From Altererythrobacter sp. (lineage in GTDB: Bacteria; Pseudomonadota; Alphaproteobacteria; Sphingomonadales; Sphingomonadaceae): a DNA stretch of 8,266 nt. The notes under the pieces were generated by a model. That model saw only the letters and a program-made list of their open reading frames with translations. It searched no databases and had not been told where the DNA came from. Each line of letters starts with the position of its first letter. Positions within the stretch are counted from its first letter, which is position 1. Made by a program: the position numbers and the translations under genes. Positions 1 through 7,896 of this stretch are shown here, piece after piece. Location of the stretch: assembly GCA_023299945.1 (NCBI GenBank), contig JALZVZ010000100.1, positions 1 to 8,266 on the forward strand, read 5' to 3'.

Positions 1-1777
1 CAGCGGCTTCGTGGATTTCGCCTTCTAGCCTTGCGGTTTCGCCCGCGAATTCTGTCGAAAGCCCAGCAAGTCGCGCACGGTCAACCTTGATCCCCTCGCG
101 CTCCATAGCGGCGACGACTTGGATTAGCGGGCGGTCAACACGGCCATATATCTTGGTTCCGCCCTCGTGGGAAAGGCGCGGTTTCAAGACATGATAGAGC
201 CGCCAGGTCACATCGGCATCCTCGGCGGCATATTCGGTGGCACGGGGCAAATCGACCTCGCCAAAGGGGATGGCCTTTTTGCCTGTTCCGCACACTTCTT
301 TGAAGGATAGGCAGGTGTGGCCAAGGTGCCGGATTGAGAGGTCGTCCATTCCGTGACCGCCGCCCATGCCCGCCTCGCCGCGGCCTGCATCCAGCGCAAA
401 GCTCATCACCATCGTGTCGTCAATGGGGTTCACGGCGACGCCGTAACGGGCGAGCACATTGATATCATATTTCAAATTCTGCCCGATTTTGAGGACGCTT
501 TCATCCTCCAGCATCGGCTTGAGTGCGGCGATTGCTGCATCCATGCTGATTTGCTCCGGCGTCTCGGCCAGCAGATCGGTGCCGCCATGCGCCAGCGGGA
601 TATAGCAGGCGTCATTGGGGCCAAGTGCGAGCGACACACCAACCAGATCGGCCTGCATCGCATTCAATGAGCTTGTTTCTGTATCGACAGCGACCGAGCG
701 TGCCTTTGTGGCGCGTGCGACCCAATGCTCCAAGCGTTCGATAGTTTGCACCGTTTCATAGGCGCTGCGATCAACCGGCGGCATATCGGGCAGGGCTTGG
801 GCAGAACCTTCATCAGAACCCTTGTCGCCAGATTTGTCTTTTTTGGGCGGGTTGAGATCATTGCGGCGATCCGGGCTGCCGCTGCCCGCGCCCAGCCGTT
901 TGAGCAGCGAAGAAAAGCCATGGGACTGCAAAAATTCGGCGAGGGGTTCTTCAGGTACGCCGTCCAATTTCAGTTCGTCCAAAGGCTGGGGCAGGGCCGC
1001 ATCTTCTTTTAACGCCACGAGTATCCGGCTGAGATCGGCCTGCTCGCGGCCTTCGAGCAATCGCTCCTTAAGCTTGGATTTTTTCATCTGAGGCGCATAA
1101 TCGAGCGCAGCATTCAACGAGCCATGTTCTGCGATCAGCTTGCTCGCAGTTTTGGGGCCAATGCCGTAAATGCCGGGAACATTGTCGACTGCATCTCCCA
1201 TCAACGCCAGCACATCGCCGACCAGATCAGGCGTGACGCCGAATTTCTCATGCACTTCTTCTAGATAGATGCGCTGGTTCTTCATTGTGTCGAGCATATC
1301 GATGCGCGCAGGGCCATCGGGGCCTTCCTTCTCGCCAATCAATTGCATCAAATCCTTGTCGGAGGACACGATGGTAACGTCCCAGCCTTTGTCCTGCGCC
1401 GCGCGGGCATAAGAGGCGATCAGATCGTCAGCCTCCAGCCCCTGTTCCTCGATGCAGGGTAGGCTAAAGGCGCGAGTGGCATCGCGGATCAATGGGAATT
1501 GCGGAACCAAATCCTCCGGTGCTGGCGGGCGGTTGGCCTTATATTCGGGGTAGATATCATTGCGAAAGCTCTTGCCTGACGCATCGAGAATGACGGCCAA
1601 ATGGGTCGGGCCCTTTGCCGAATCGAGATCCTCGGCCAGTTTCCACAGCATGGTGGTGTAGCCATAGACCGCGCCTACCGGCGTCCCTTGCGGGTTCGTA
1701 AGCGGAGGAAGGCGGTGATACGCCCTGAAAATGTAAGAGGAACCGTCAACGAGGTAGAGATGCTGTTTTTCCGCCAT
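1..1777 (-). CDS. polA: DNA polymerase I, N-terminal 592 residues (3' end outside window)
   Basis: DNA polymerase I fills gaps and removes RNA primers in replication and repair. My translation of the minus strand runs open from ATG 1777 to the left edge with no frameshift. The 5' nuclease domain (about residues 1-290) begins LYLVDGSSYIFRAYH and has LEADDLI (114-120), VSSDKDLMQL (137-146) and a helix-hairpin-helix region around GIYGIGPKTASKL (202-214). A charged Gly/Ser/Lys/Asp linker (about 297-330) follows. The 3'-5' exonuclease domain keeps all proofreading residues: D365 and E367 (Exo I, VDTE), N434 and D438 (Exo II, NLKYD), and Y516 and D520 (Exo III, YAAED). The sequence ends just after MEREGIKVD, where the polymerase domain begins. 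Another in-frame ATG lies at 1786, but 1777 gives the family-typical MAEKQHLYLVDG start. No strong ribosome binding site is visible at either. The gene diverges from the lipoprotein gene at 2050. Confidence 0.97.
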   Translation of the reverse strand, partial: MAEKQHLYLVDGSSYIFRAYHRLPPLTNPQGTPVGAVYGYTTMLWKLAEDLDSAKGPTHLAVILDASGKSFRNDIYPEYKANRPPAPEDLVPQFPLIRDATRAFSLPCIEEQGLEADDLIASYARAAQDKGWDVTIVSSDKDLMQLIGEKEGPDGPARIDMLDTMKNQRIYLEEVHEKFGVTPDLVGDVLALMGDAVDNVPGIYGIGPKTASKLIAEHGSLNAALDYAPQMKKSKLKERLLEGREQADLSRILVALKEDAALPQPLDELKLDGVPEEPLAEFLQSHGFSSLLKRLGAGSGSPDRRNDLNPPKKDKSGDKGSDEGSAQALPDMPPVDRSAYETVQTIERLEHWVARATKARSVAVDTETSSLNAMQADLVGVSLALGPNDACYIPLAHGGTDLLAETPEQISMDAAIAALKPMLEDESVLKIGQNLKYDINVLARYGVAVNPIDDTMVMSFALDAGRGEAGMGGGHGMDDLSIRHLGHTCLSFKEVCGTGKKAIPFGEVDLPRATEYAAEDADVTWRLYHVLKPRLSHEGGTKIYGRVDRPLIQVVAAMEREGIKVDRARLAGLSTEFAGETARLEGEIHEAA

Positions 1778-1907
1778 AATTGCCATAATAGCAGGCTGCG
1801 AGGGACTGCGTAAGGCGTATGAATGCGCTTCTCCGCAGGGGTCTTGCGTAGCGGATTGAGAAAAAGGCGGTTTAAAAACAATGCGATGAGATAAAATAAG
1901 GCAAAAA

Positions 1908-1955
1908 AGTGGCGAAATGTGACGAAAGGACTTGCGCTGCCACAAAGTCGCCACT
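1908..1955. repeat. 8-bp inverted repeat in the polA/lipoprotein divergent region
   Basis: AGTGGCGA (1908-1915) is repeated inverted as TCGCCACT (1948-1955), with 32 bp between the arms. It lies between two divergent genes, about 130 bp upstream of polA and about 95 bp upstream of the lipoprotein gene. It could be an operator or part of a transcript structure, but nothing identifies a binding protein, and an 8-bp pair could occur by chance. I found no convincing -35/-10 pair on either strand of this intergenic stretch. TATAAC at 2018-2023 is a possible -10 for the lipoprotein gene but lacks a good -35 partner. Confidence 0.3.
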
Positions 1956-2049
1956 ATTTAGGGTGCAGAAGGAGAGGGGTGCTCTTCTTTGCGCGAGGGT
2001 CGCAAACCGGTCGTCGCTTATAACACTCGCTGATCAAGGAATTTATATT

Positions 2050-2301
2050 ATGCGTAAGATCGTTCTTGCCGCTGCAATCGCAACTTCTGCTCTTGGCCTC
2101 GCTGCTTGCGGCGAAACCGCTGAAGCCGTTGGTGAAGTTGCTGAAGGCGTAGAAGCAGACGCTACTTCTGTTGTTGAAGAAGGCGCTGAAGCTGTTGGCG
2201 ACGCAGCTGAAGCAACTGGCGAAGCTGCTGAAGGTGCTATGGAAGCAACTGGTGAAGCTGCTGAAGGCGCTATGGAAGAAGTTGCTGAAGTTGCTGAATA
2301 A
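2050..2301 (+). CDS. Small Ala/Glu-rich lipoprotein with 11-residue repeats
   Basis: This encodes 83 residues of unknown function. The signal sequence MRKIVLAAAIATSALG is followed by lipobox LAAC (17-20), so Cys20 should be lipidated after signal peptidase II cleavage. The mature 64 residues are almost only Ala, Glu, Gly, Val, Thr and Asp, and strongly acidic. From residue 24 the chain divides into five 11-residue units, of which two copies of EATGEAAEGAM (54-64 and 65-75) are identical. This periodicity suggests an amphipathic helix or extended rod tethered to a membrane, as in other hendecad proteins; that is inference. The reading frame is open from a GTG at 1909. I chose ATG 2050 because AAGGA (2036-2040) lies 9 nt before it and the signal peptide begins there. 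It is monocistronic with a strong terminator after it. It could be a distant entericidin-like or stress lipoprotein, but I do not recognise the family. Confidence 0.88.
   Translation: MRKIVLAAAIATSALGLAACGETAEAVGEVAEGVEADATSVVEEGAEAVGDAAEATGEAAEGAMEATGEAAEGAMEEVAEVAE
2209..2274 (+). repeat. Two tandem 33-bp repeats inside the lipoprotein gene
   Basis: Units 2209-2241 and 2242-2274 each encode EATGEAAEGAM. They differ at only two synonymous third positions (GGC/GGT and GGT/GGC). Near identity at the DNA level suggests recent duplication of one 11-codon unit, and the copy number may vary between strains. Confidence 0.9.
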
Positions 2302-2344
2302 GCAGCTGAGTAATTTACTCTAGCGACCTTTTATAAGGTTCAAG

Positions 2345-2376
2345 AGGGCGGTACCTTAATGGTGCCGCCCTTTTTC
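2345..2376 (+). terminator. Rho-independent terminator of the lipoprotein gene
   Basis: An 11-bp stem (2345-2355 with 2361-2371, one G-U pair) has a 5-nt loop TTAAT and is followed by a T run through 2375. It lies 43 bp after the stop codon. A smaller 5-bp hairpin, ACCTT-TTAT-AAGGT (2326-2339), precedes it. On the minus strand the stem lacks a T run, so it should act mainly on plus-strand transcription. Confidence 0.9.
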
Positions 2377-2606
2377 GTGTGCGCTTGAATTTCACTTAGC
2401 TGTGGACGTGAAACGCGGCGCGAGCTCACGCATGCAAAAGCTTGGACGAAGGCTTGGCCGTTTTACTGTTCTAAACGCGTTACTTAGGCATCATCTCGGC
2501 TTTGGCCTCGTTTGGCCTTATCTGGCCTCGCCATCTTGAGCACTGCTTAAGAGGCAGGTTTGCACTGCCCATATTGGCTGCCTAGTGGACGATTAAATGT
2601 GCAGAC
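2377..2606. other. Intergenic stretch without a recognisable gene
   Basis: This lies between the convergent lipoprotein and beta-lactamase-like genes. I see no credible ORF in it. It holds a 10-bp tandem repeat (2501-2530) and an inverted pair AGGCAG (2552-2557)/CTGCCT (2578-2583). The pair lies 24 bp downstream of the bla-like stop, but no T run follows on the minus strand, so I do not call it a terminator. Confidence 0.6.
2501..2530. repeat. Three 10-bp tandem repeats, TYTGGCCTYR
   Basis: TTTGGCCTCG, TTTGGCCTTA and TCTGGCCTCG follow one another without a gap. All three share TGGCCT at the same phase. A 10-bp period matches one helical turn, so the copies would face the same side of the DNA. 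The function is unknown, and this could be simple slippage. Confidence 0.7.
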
Positions 2607-3713
2607 TTAACCGCCCGTCCAAACGCCATTGGTCCATTGCCGTCCGCCATTCTGGCCTGGTTGCTGGGCGTACCCATCATAAAGCGCCCGCGTGATATCA
2701 GCGATACGCCGATCGCGCTTGCTTCGCGAAGCGCGCTTGTTGCGGGCTTCATCGGTGAGATTGGCGCTCTGGCCGGTTACATAAATTGCCGCGGCAATTG
2801 TGCGGCCATCATCCAACCGGAAAAAGCCAATATCGCTAGCGGTCCGCGTCAGCGTGCCGGTCTTGTGAGCAAGGTTCGCCCGCACCGGCAGGGCTGCTTT
2901 CATCCGGTCACGCCCCGTGGTCGTCGCTTGCATAGCGTTGAGAATGACGCTTCGGCTGCGCGGGGTCAGCCAGCGGCCATTGTAAATTCCAGCGAGCAAT
3001 AATCCCATCGCCCGCGGGCTGGCTGAATCGCGTTCATCAATCCAGGCGGCGGGGTCATATTCGCCATCATCGCGCACTAAGGTTGCAATATCGCGGGACA
3101 ATTCGAAGTTGGAAATGCCTGCTGTACGCTGCATCCATTGGTTCACAGCACCGGGCCCGCCGACGATATGCAGCAAAGCATCGGTGCAGCTATTGCAGCT
3201 TTTGCTGATCATTAGATCGATCAGTTTCTGACCAGAAACATAGCGGTTCGACACGGTGTTCGCACGCTGCGAGGAGAATCTTTTCGATTTAATCCGCGTC
3301 AACAGAGGAAACTCGCTCGAAAGGCTCCAGCGCCCTTTATCCACTCCGGCCAAGAATACTGCCGCAATGGCGACCTTGCTGGTGGAGGCCATCGGGAAGC
3401 GCTGATCCGCGAGAACGGACACTTCTTTGCCTGTGGTCAGATCGACGGCATAGACACCGATCCGGCCTCTATCACCGTCCGCCAATTGCGCGATCCTGCG
3501 TTCAAAATTCGATTCATATTGCGCGGCAAATGTTTGCGGTTCGCGCGACTGTGTTCCCAAGGCGCGGTCAAATTCGGATTCCAGATTATTGGTTTGGCCA
3601 GCGGCAGGCGCGGCCCCAGCAAGCATCCCGCCCGTCAGCATTCCGGCAGCCAGCAAAGGCGCGGCGGCGGCAAGGGTGAGGGATTTCAGTCGGGACTGGA
3701 TTTGTGTGATCAT
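2607..3713 (-). CDS. Exported class A beta-lactamase-like serine hydrolase
   Basis: A 368-residue exported protein of the class A beta-lactamase/transpeptidase-like fold. A long signal peptide (Leu/Ala/Gly-rich, probable cleavage after the AGAAPAAG region) is followed by about 40 polar residues and the catalytic domain. Residue numbers here count from an alternative upstream TTG (3731); subtract 6 for ATG 3713. The nucleophile motif is S116-T-S-K119 and the third motif is K290-T-G. The second motif reads S178-C-N180 where class A enzymes have SDN. It is followed by S-C, so the only two cysteines of the protein form C179-N-S-C182. IDERDSASP (231-239) matches the conserved DERDTTTP region, but the omega loop before it is about 8 residues longer than in TEM and has no clear ExxLN. 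E224 is one candidate general base. No strong ribosome binding site precedes either start. It may be a beta-lactamase or a related cell-wall hydrolase; substrate is not predictable here. Confidence 0.9.
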   Translation of the reverse strand: MITQIQSRLKSLTLAAAAPLLAAGMLTGGMLAGAAPAAGQTNNLESEFDRALGTQSREPQTFAAQYESNFERRIAQLADGDRGRIGVYAVDLTTGKEVSVLADQRFPMASTSKVAIAAVFLAGVDKGRWSLSSEFPLLTRIKSKRFSSQRANTVSNRYVSGQKLIDLMISKSCNSCTDALLHIVGGPGAVNQWMQRTAGISNFELSRDIATLVRDDGEYDPAAWIDERDSASPRAMGLLLAGIYNGRWLTPRSRSVILNAMQATTTGRDRMKAALPVRANLAHKTGTLTRTASDIGFFRLDDGRTIAAAIYVTGQSANLTDEARNKRASRSKRDRRIADITRALYDGYAQQPGQNGGRQWTNGVWTGG

Positions 3714-3748
3714 TATTGTTCTATAATCCAATGAGGCTTTGCGCCTGA

Positions 3749-3874
3749 TTAACGGCCATCTACGGGGCGTAGAGTCTTGCGAGTCGCTGCTGCAAGTAAA
3801 AATTGCGCAGAGGCGCCCAATTGTGCCGGATGAGCGACAGATTCCTTAGGTTTGGGCGTGGACACAAGAGGCAT
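3749..3874 (-). CDS. Possible 41-codon leader or small protein before the beta-lactamase-like gene
   Basis: The ORF begins MPLVSTPKPKESVAHPAQ and ends at TAA 3749-3751, 35 nt before the ATG of the beta-lactamase-like gene. GGAGGTGAT (3881-3873) is a perfect 9-nt complement to the 16S rRNA 3' end. It overlaps the ATG at 3874, leaving only 2 nt between GGAGG and ATG, which is too close. The in-frame GTG at 3865 (11 nt away, 38 residues) is a plausible start instead. The product is basic, with no signal peptide or known motif. It could be a leader peptide controlling the next gene, a real microprotein, or chance. The downstream gene has no good ribosome binding site of its own, which favours a role in its expression. 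Confidence 0.35.
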   Translation of the reverse strand: MPLVSTPKPKESVAHPAQLGASAQFLLAAATRKTLRPVDGR

Positions 3875-3971
3875 CACCTCCAAAACAGCTCATATTTGAT
3901 AACCAACCCACGAAATTCACTTAAAAAAGCGGGTCCAAAGCATCTTAAATTCGGTGCAAAGTGACGCAAAC

Positions 3972-4002
3972 AAAAACCCGGCAGGATCAACTCCCGCCGG
4001 GT
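3972..4002 (-). terminator. Rho-independent terminator of groES-groEL
   Basis: Read on the minus strand, ACCCGGCGGGA pairs with TCCTGCCGGGT (11 bp, one G-U) around the 5-nt loop GTTGA, followed by TTTTTG. It starts 32 bp after the groEL stop, and should separate the chaperonin operon from the beta-lactamase-like gene on the same strand. Confidence 0.93.
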
Positions 4003-4033
4003 CTTCGTTGGACGTAAAATCGGTGGTTTGAGC

Positions 4034-5728
<1,695 letters not shown>

Positions 5729-5746
5729 TTAGTCGTGAGTGCTGAA

Positions 5747-6034
5747 TCAGCCCATCACGCCCAAAATGTCGCTTTCTTTCATGATGAGAAGGTCTTCGCC
5801 GTCGAGCTTAATTTCTGTGCCGGACCATTTGCCGAATAGAACCTTGTCGCCAGCTTTGACGTCGAGCGGTGTTACTGTGCCGTCTTCTGCTTTAGTGCCA
5901 GAACCCACCGAGACGATTTCGCCTTCTGATGGTTTTTCCTGAGCGCTATCGGGGATGATAATCCCGCCAGCAGTTTTTTGATCGGCTTCGATACGGCGGA
6001 CCAATACGCGGTCGTGCAGCGGACGAAATGCCAT
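5747..6034 (-). CDS. groES: Co-chaperonin GroES (Hsp10)
   Basis: This is a complete 95-residue GroES, which forms the heptameric lid over GroEL's folding chamber. The sequence opens [14 protein letters not shown]. The mobile loop that docks on GroEL (about residues 17-35) contains [11 protein letters not shown], with the hydrophobic III triplet that contacts the apical domain. [19 protein letters not shown] (65-83) is the conserved roof-region and C-terminal strand sequence. Start 6034 is preceded by AAAGG with about 8 nt spacing. It is the first gene of the groES-groEL operon, and its leader carries the CIRCE operator. Confidence 0.98.
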   Translation of the reverse strand: MAFRPLHDRVLVRRIEADQKTAGGIIIPDSAQEKPSEGEIVSVGSGTKAEDGTVTPLDVKAGDKVLFGKWSGTEIKLDGEDLLIMKESDILGVMG

Positions 6035-6069
6035 GATTGTGACCTTTCTTTATAAGTTGAACATAAGGA

Positions 6070-6096
6070 TTGGCACTCACGCATGGAGAGTGCCAG
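6070..6096 (-). promoter_or_regulatory. CIRCE operator (HrcA binding site)
   Basis: The inverted repeat TTGGCACTC-N9-GAGTGCCAG matches the CIRCE consensus TTAGCACTC-N9-GAGTGCTAA. The arms pair perfectly over 8 bp and the spacer is exactly 9 nt (6079-6087). It sits 35 bp upstream of the groES start, just downstream of the predicted transcription start. This is the usual position for HrcA repression of groESL in alphaproteobacteria. hrcA itself is not in the window. Confidence 0.95.
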
Positions 6097-6104
6097 CGAG
6101 ACGC

Positions 6105-6132
6105 ATGTGGGGGCGCCCCTGTGGAGAGTCAA
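6105..6132 (-). promoter_or_regulatory. Likely groES promoter, RpoH-like
   Basis: On the minus strand TTGACT (6132-6127) is followed after 13 nt by CCCCCACAT (6113-6105). This resembles the heat-shock sigma factor pattern CTTGA(A/C)-N-CCCCATNT. The expected transcription start falls near 6098, just before CIRCE, so groESL would be both RpoH-activated and HrcA-repressed. A sigma-70 reading (TTGACT, 17 nt, CACATG) is possible but has a poor -10. An A-rich stretch upstream (on the minus strand, about 6145-6160) could act as an UP element. Confidence 0.6.
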
Positions 6133-6211
6133 CAGGTGTGGGTTGTTGTTTTTTTGATTCTTTGGCTCTCGCAGGACATCGGCTTTGCCGGTACCATCTG
6201 AGGGGCGTCTC

Positions 6212-6260
6212 AAAACCCGACGGCCCGTCGCCCTTGCGGGTCAGCGACGCGGCCCGTTTT
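6212..6260 (-). terminator. Probable terminator after the MATE gene
   Basis: On the minus strand a long imperfect stem forms: CGTCGC with GCGACG, then GGCC with GGCC past a bulged G, and AAAAC with GTTTT at the base. It ends in GGGTTTTG, a short T run. It begins 21 bp after the MATE stop and lies upstream of the groES promoter, so it would insulate the two units. The T tract is weak, which lowers confidence. Confidence 0.5.
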
Positions 6261-6281
6261 AACGCGGCATTGGACGGTTGG

Positions 6282-7685
6282 TTAGGCTCGGCGCGTCAGC
6301 CCAAGCTGGTCGCGCGCCATCCAACGCCAAGTTAGCAAAACGGCAGCAAAGGCAAGCCCAGTGGCAAGGCCAATCCAGACACCGATCCCGGCCAGCGGCG
6401 TATAAAACCCAAGGCCGATAGCAACGCCGATACCCGGCACCCAATAGCTGAAAACAGCCAGCCACATCGGCACGCGCGTATCCTGCAGACCGCGCAGACT
6501 TCCTGCCGCGACAGCTTGGACCCCGTCGACCAATTGGAAGGCTGCGGCCCAAATCAAATATTGCAGAGCAAAGCCGACCAGCGCGGCGTTCTTTGGCGCA
6601 TTGATATCGACATAGATGGAGATCAGCGCTTGCGGGATGACAACCATTGCCAGCGCAGTCATCGCCATAAAGCCCGTGCCCATTGCCATGCCTGCCCAAC
6701 CGGCGCGTTTAATCCCGACTAAATCGCGCGCGCCGTAATAATAGCCGACGCGAATGGTCACCGCTTGCCCGACGCCAAACGGTATCTGGAATGCAAGCGC
6801 GGCCAATTGCAACGCAATAGTGTGCCCAGCCAATTGCGCAGCGCCAAACTTACCCATCAGAAATGCCGCTGCTCCGAAGATGCCGGCCTCTGCAATTACG
6901 GTCAGAGCAATCGGTGTACCGATCCGCAAAATCTCGAGCAGACGTTGCCAATCGGGCCGCCACCAGCGTCCAAAAATGCGGTAGCGGTGCAGCTTTTTGT
7001 CAAAGCGTATCGCGGCAATATAGATCAGCATGGTGACGCAAGTGGTGATAATCGTGGCGATGCCCGCGCCCACCAACTCTAGCCGGGGCATGCCCCAATT
7101 GCCGAAGATCAGTGCGTAATTACCCGCCGCATTCACGCCAATGCCTACCGCTGTGATCGCGGTGGCGAAAATCGGGCGGCCAAGGGTGGAGACATAGGTG
7201 CGCAGGACATTGCCGACGACCATCGGGATCAGCGAGAAAACCACGACCGCCAGATAGGGAAAGGCGATTGGGATAAGTGCTTCGTCTTGACCGGTCCAGC
7301 GCATGATCGGAATGGTCAGGAATGCGAGCGCCATGCCCACCGCTCCGCTGAACACTGCCAGCCATAATGCCATGCGCACAGCGCGGCGCACGGGGCGCAC
7401 AGCATTGGGGTTGCTGCCAAGCTCTGCGGAAATAACTGGGGCAACCGCCGCGGTTAGCGATGCCAAAGCCCAAACGATCAGGCCAAACACCGCCATCACC
7501 AATTGCGATGCTGCCAAGGGCTCCTCGCCCAATCGCGCGATAAATATCACATCGATGGAATAGGTTAGCATTTGCAACAGATTGGCAAGCGCCAGCGGCC
7601 CGGCGAGCCAGAAGGTCGCCCGGAATTCACCGCTCCAGTTTAATGTCCCGATTGGGGGAGCTTTATATGTTTGTGCGCTTTCCAT
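6282..7685 (-). CDS. MATE family multidrug/cation antiporter, NorM type
   Basis: A complete 467-residue inner-membrane protein with about 12 hydrophobic segments in two similar halves, the usual size for MATE exporters. These use a Na+ or H+ gradient to expel cationic or aromatic compounds. Residues corresponding to the cation-binding acids of Vibrio NorM are present: D45 in TYSIDVIFIA (NorM D36), E266 in VIAEAGIFGAA (E255) and D387 in FQLVDGVQAVAAGSLRG (D371). The last of these is a NorM-subfamily hallmark. AGHTIALQLAALAFQIPFG (286-304) is the conserved second-half signature. ATG 7685 is the only good start, although the ribosome binding site is weak. rplL lies upstream behind its own terminator, so this gene probably has its own promoter, which I could not place. 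The substrate cannot be predicted from this sequence. Confidence 0.95.
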   Translation of the reverse strand: MESAQTYKAPPIGTLNWSGEFRATFWLAGPLALANLLQMLTYSIDVIFIARLGEEPLAASQLVMAVFGLIVWALASLTAAVAPVISAELGSNPNAVRPVRRAVRMALWLAVFSGAVGMALAFLTIPIMRWTGQDEALIPIAFPYLAVVVFSLIPMVVGNVLRTYVSTLGRPIFATAITAVGIGVNAAGNYALIFGNWGMPRLELVGAGIATIITTCVTMLIYIAAIRFDKKLHRYRIFGRWWRPDWQRLLEILRIGTPIALTVIAEAGIFGAAAFLMGKFGAAQLAGHTIALQLAALAFQIPFGVGQAVTIRVGYYYGARDLVGIKRAGWAGMAMGTGFMAMTALAMVVIPQALISIYVDINAPKNAALVGFALQYLIWAAAFQLVDGVQAVAAGSLRGLQDTRVPMWLAVFSYWVPGIGVAIGLGFYTPLAGIGVWIGLATGLAFAAVLLTWRWMARDQLGLTRRA

Positions 7686-7790
7686 GCAGCAGGACCGGAT
7701 AGGCGCATCGCAGGTTCGGGCAAAGCGCTAGTTCTGGCGCGGGCAAATTAAATGCTGCCACTGCGCCCAATCAGGCACAAGCAGGCGGTG

Positions 7791-7804
7791 GGAATAAATA
7801 TTCC
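7791..7804. repeat. 14-bp palindrome upstream of the MATE gene
   Basis: GGAATAAATATTCC is a 6-bp perfect inverted repeat around a central AA. It lies 106 bp upstream of the MATE start and just downstream of the rplL terminator. It could be an operator for the efflux gene, but an AT-rich palindrome this short is weak evidence. Confidence 0.3.
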
Positions 7805-7814
7805 AAAGGCTTTT

Positions 7815-7851
7815 AGAAACGACAAAGGGCGACATCCGAAGATGCCGCCCT
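7815..7851 (-). terminator. Rho-independent terminator of rplL
   Basis: On the minus strand AGGGCGGCATC pairs with GATGTCGCCCT (11 bp, one G-U) closed by a C(UUCG)G tetraloop, an exceptionally stable loop. TTGTCGTTT follows as an interrupted T run. It lies 45 bp after the rplL stop and should end the ribosomal protein transcript before the MATE gene. Confidence 0.88.
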
Positions 7852-7896
7852 CCTATCTGCGGGCGCTTCAAGTCACCCACAAAACTGGTCGCAAAA

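Noticed and set aside
1909..2049. 47-codon N-terminal extension of the lipoprotein from GTG 1909
   Set aside because: It would place the signal peptide and lipobox internally. ATG 2050 has an AAGGA at proper spacing and starts the signal sequence.
2552..2583. Terminator for the beta-lactamase-like gene (AGGCAG/CTGCCT)
   Set aside because: The stem is only 6 bp with a 20-nt loop and no T run on the minus strand.
3714..3731. TTG 3731 as start of the beta-lactamase-like gene
   Set aside because: It adds six polar residues before a good signal peptide and has no better ribosome binding site than ATG 3713. It remains possible.
6033..6335. 100-codon plus-strand ORF across the groES control region
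   Set aside because: It runs antisense through the promoter, CIRCE and a terminator hairpin, and its composition is not protein-like.
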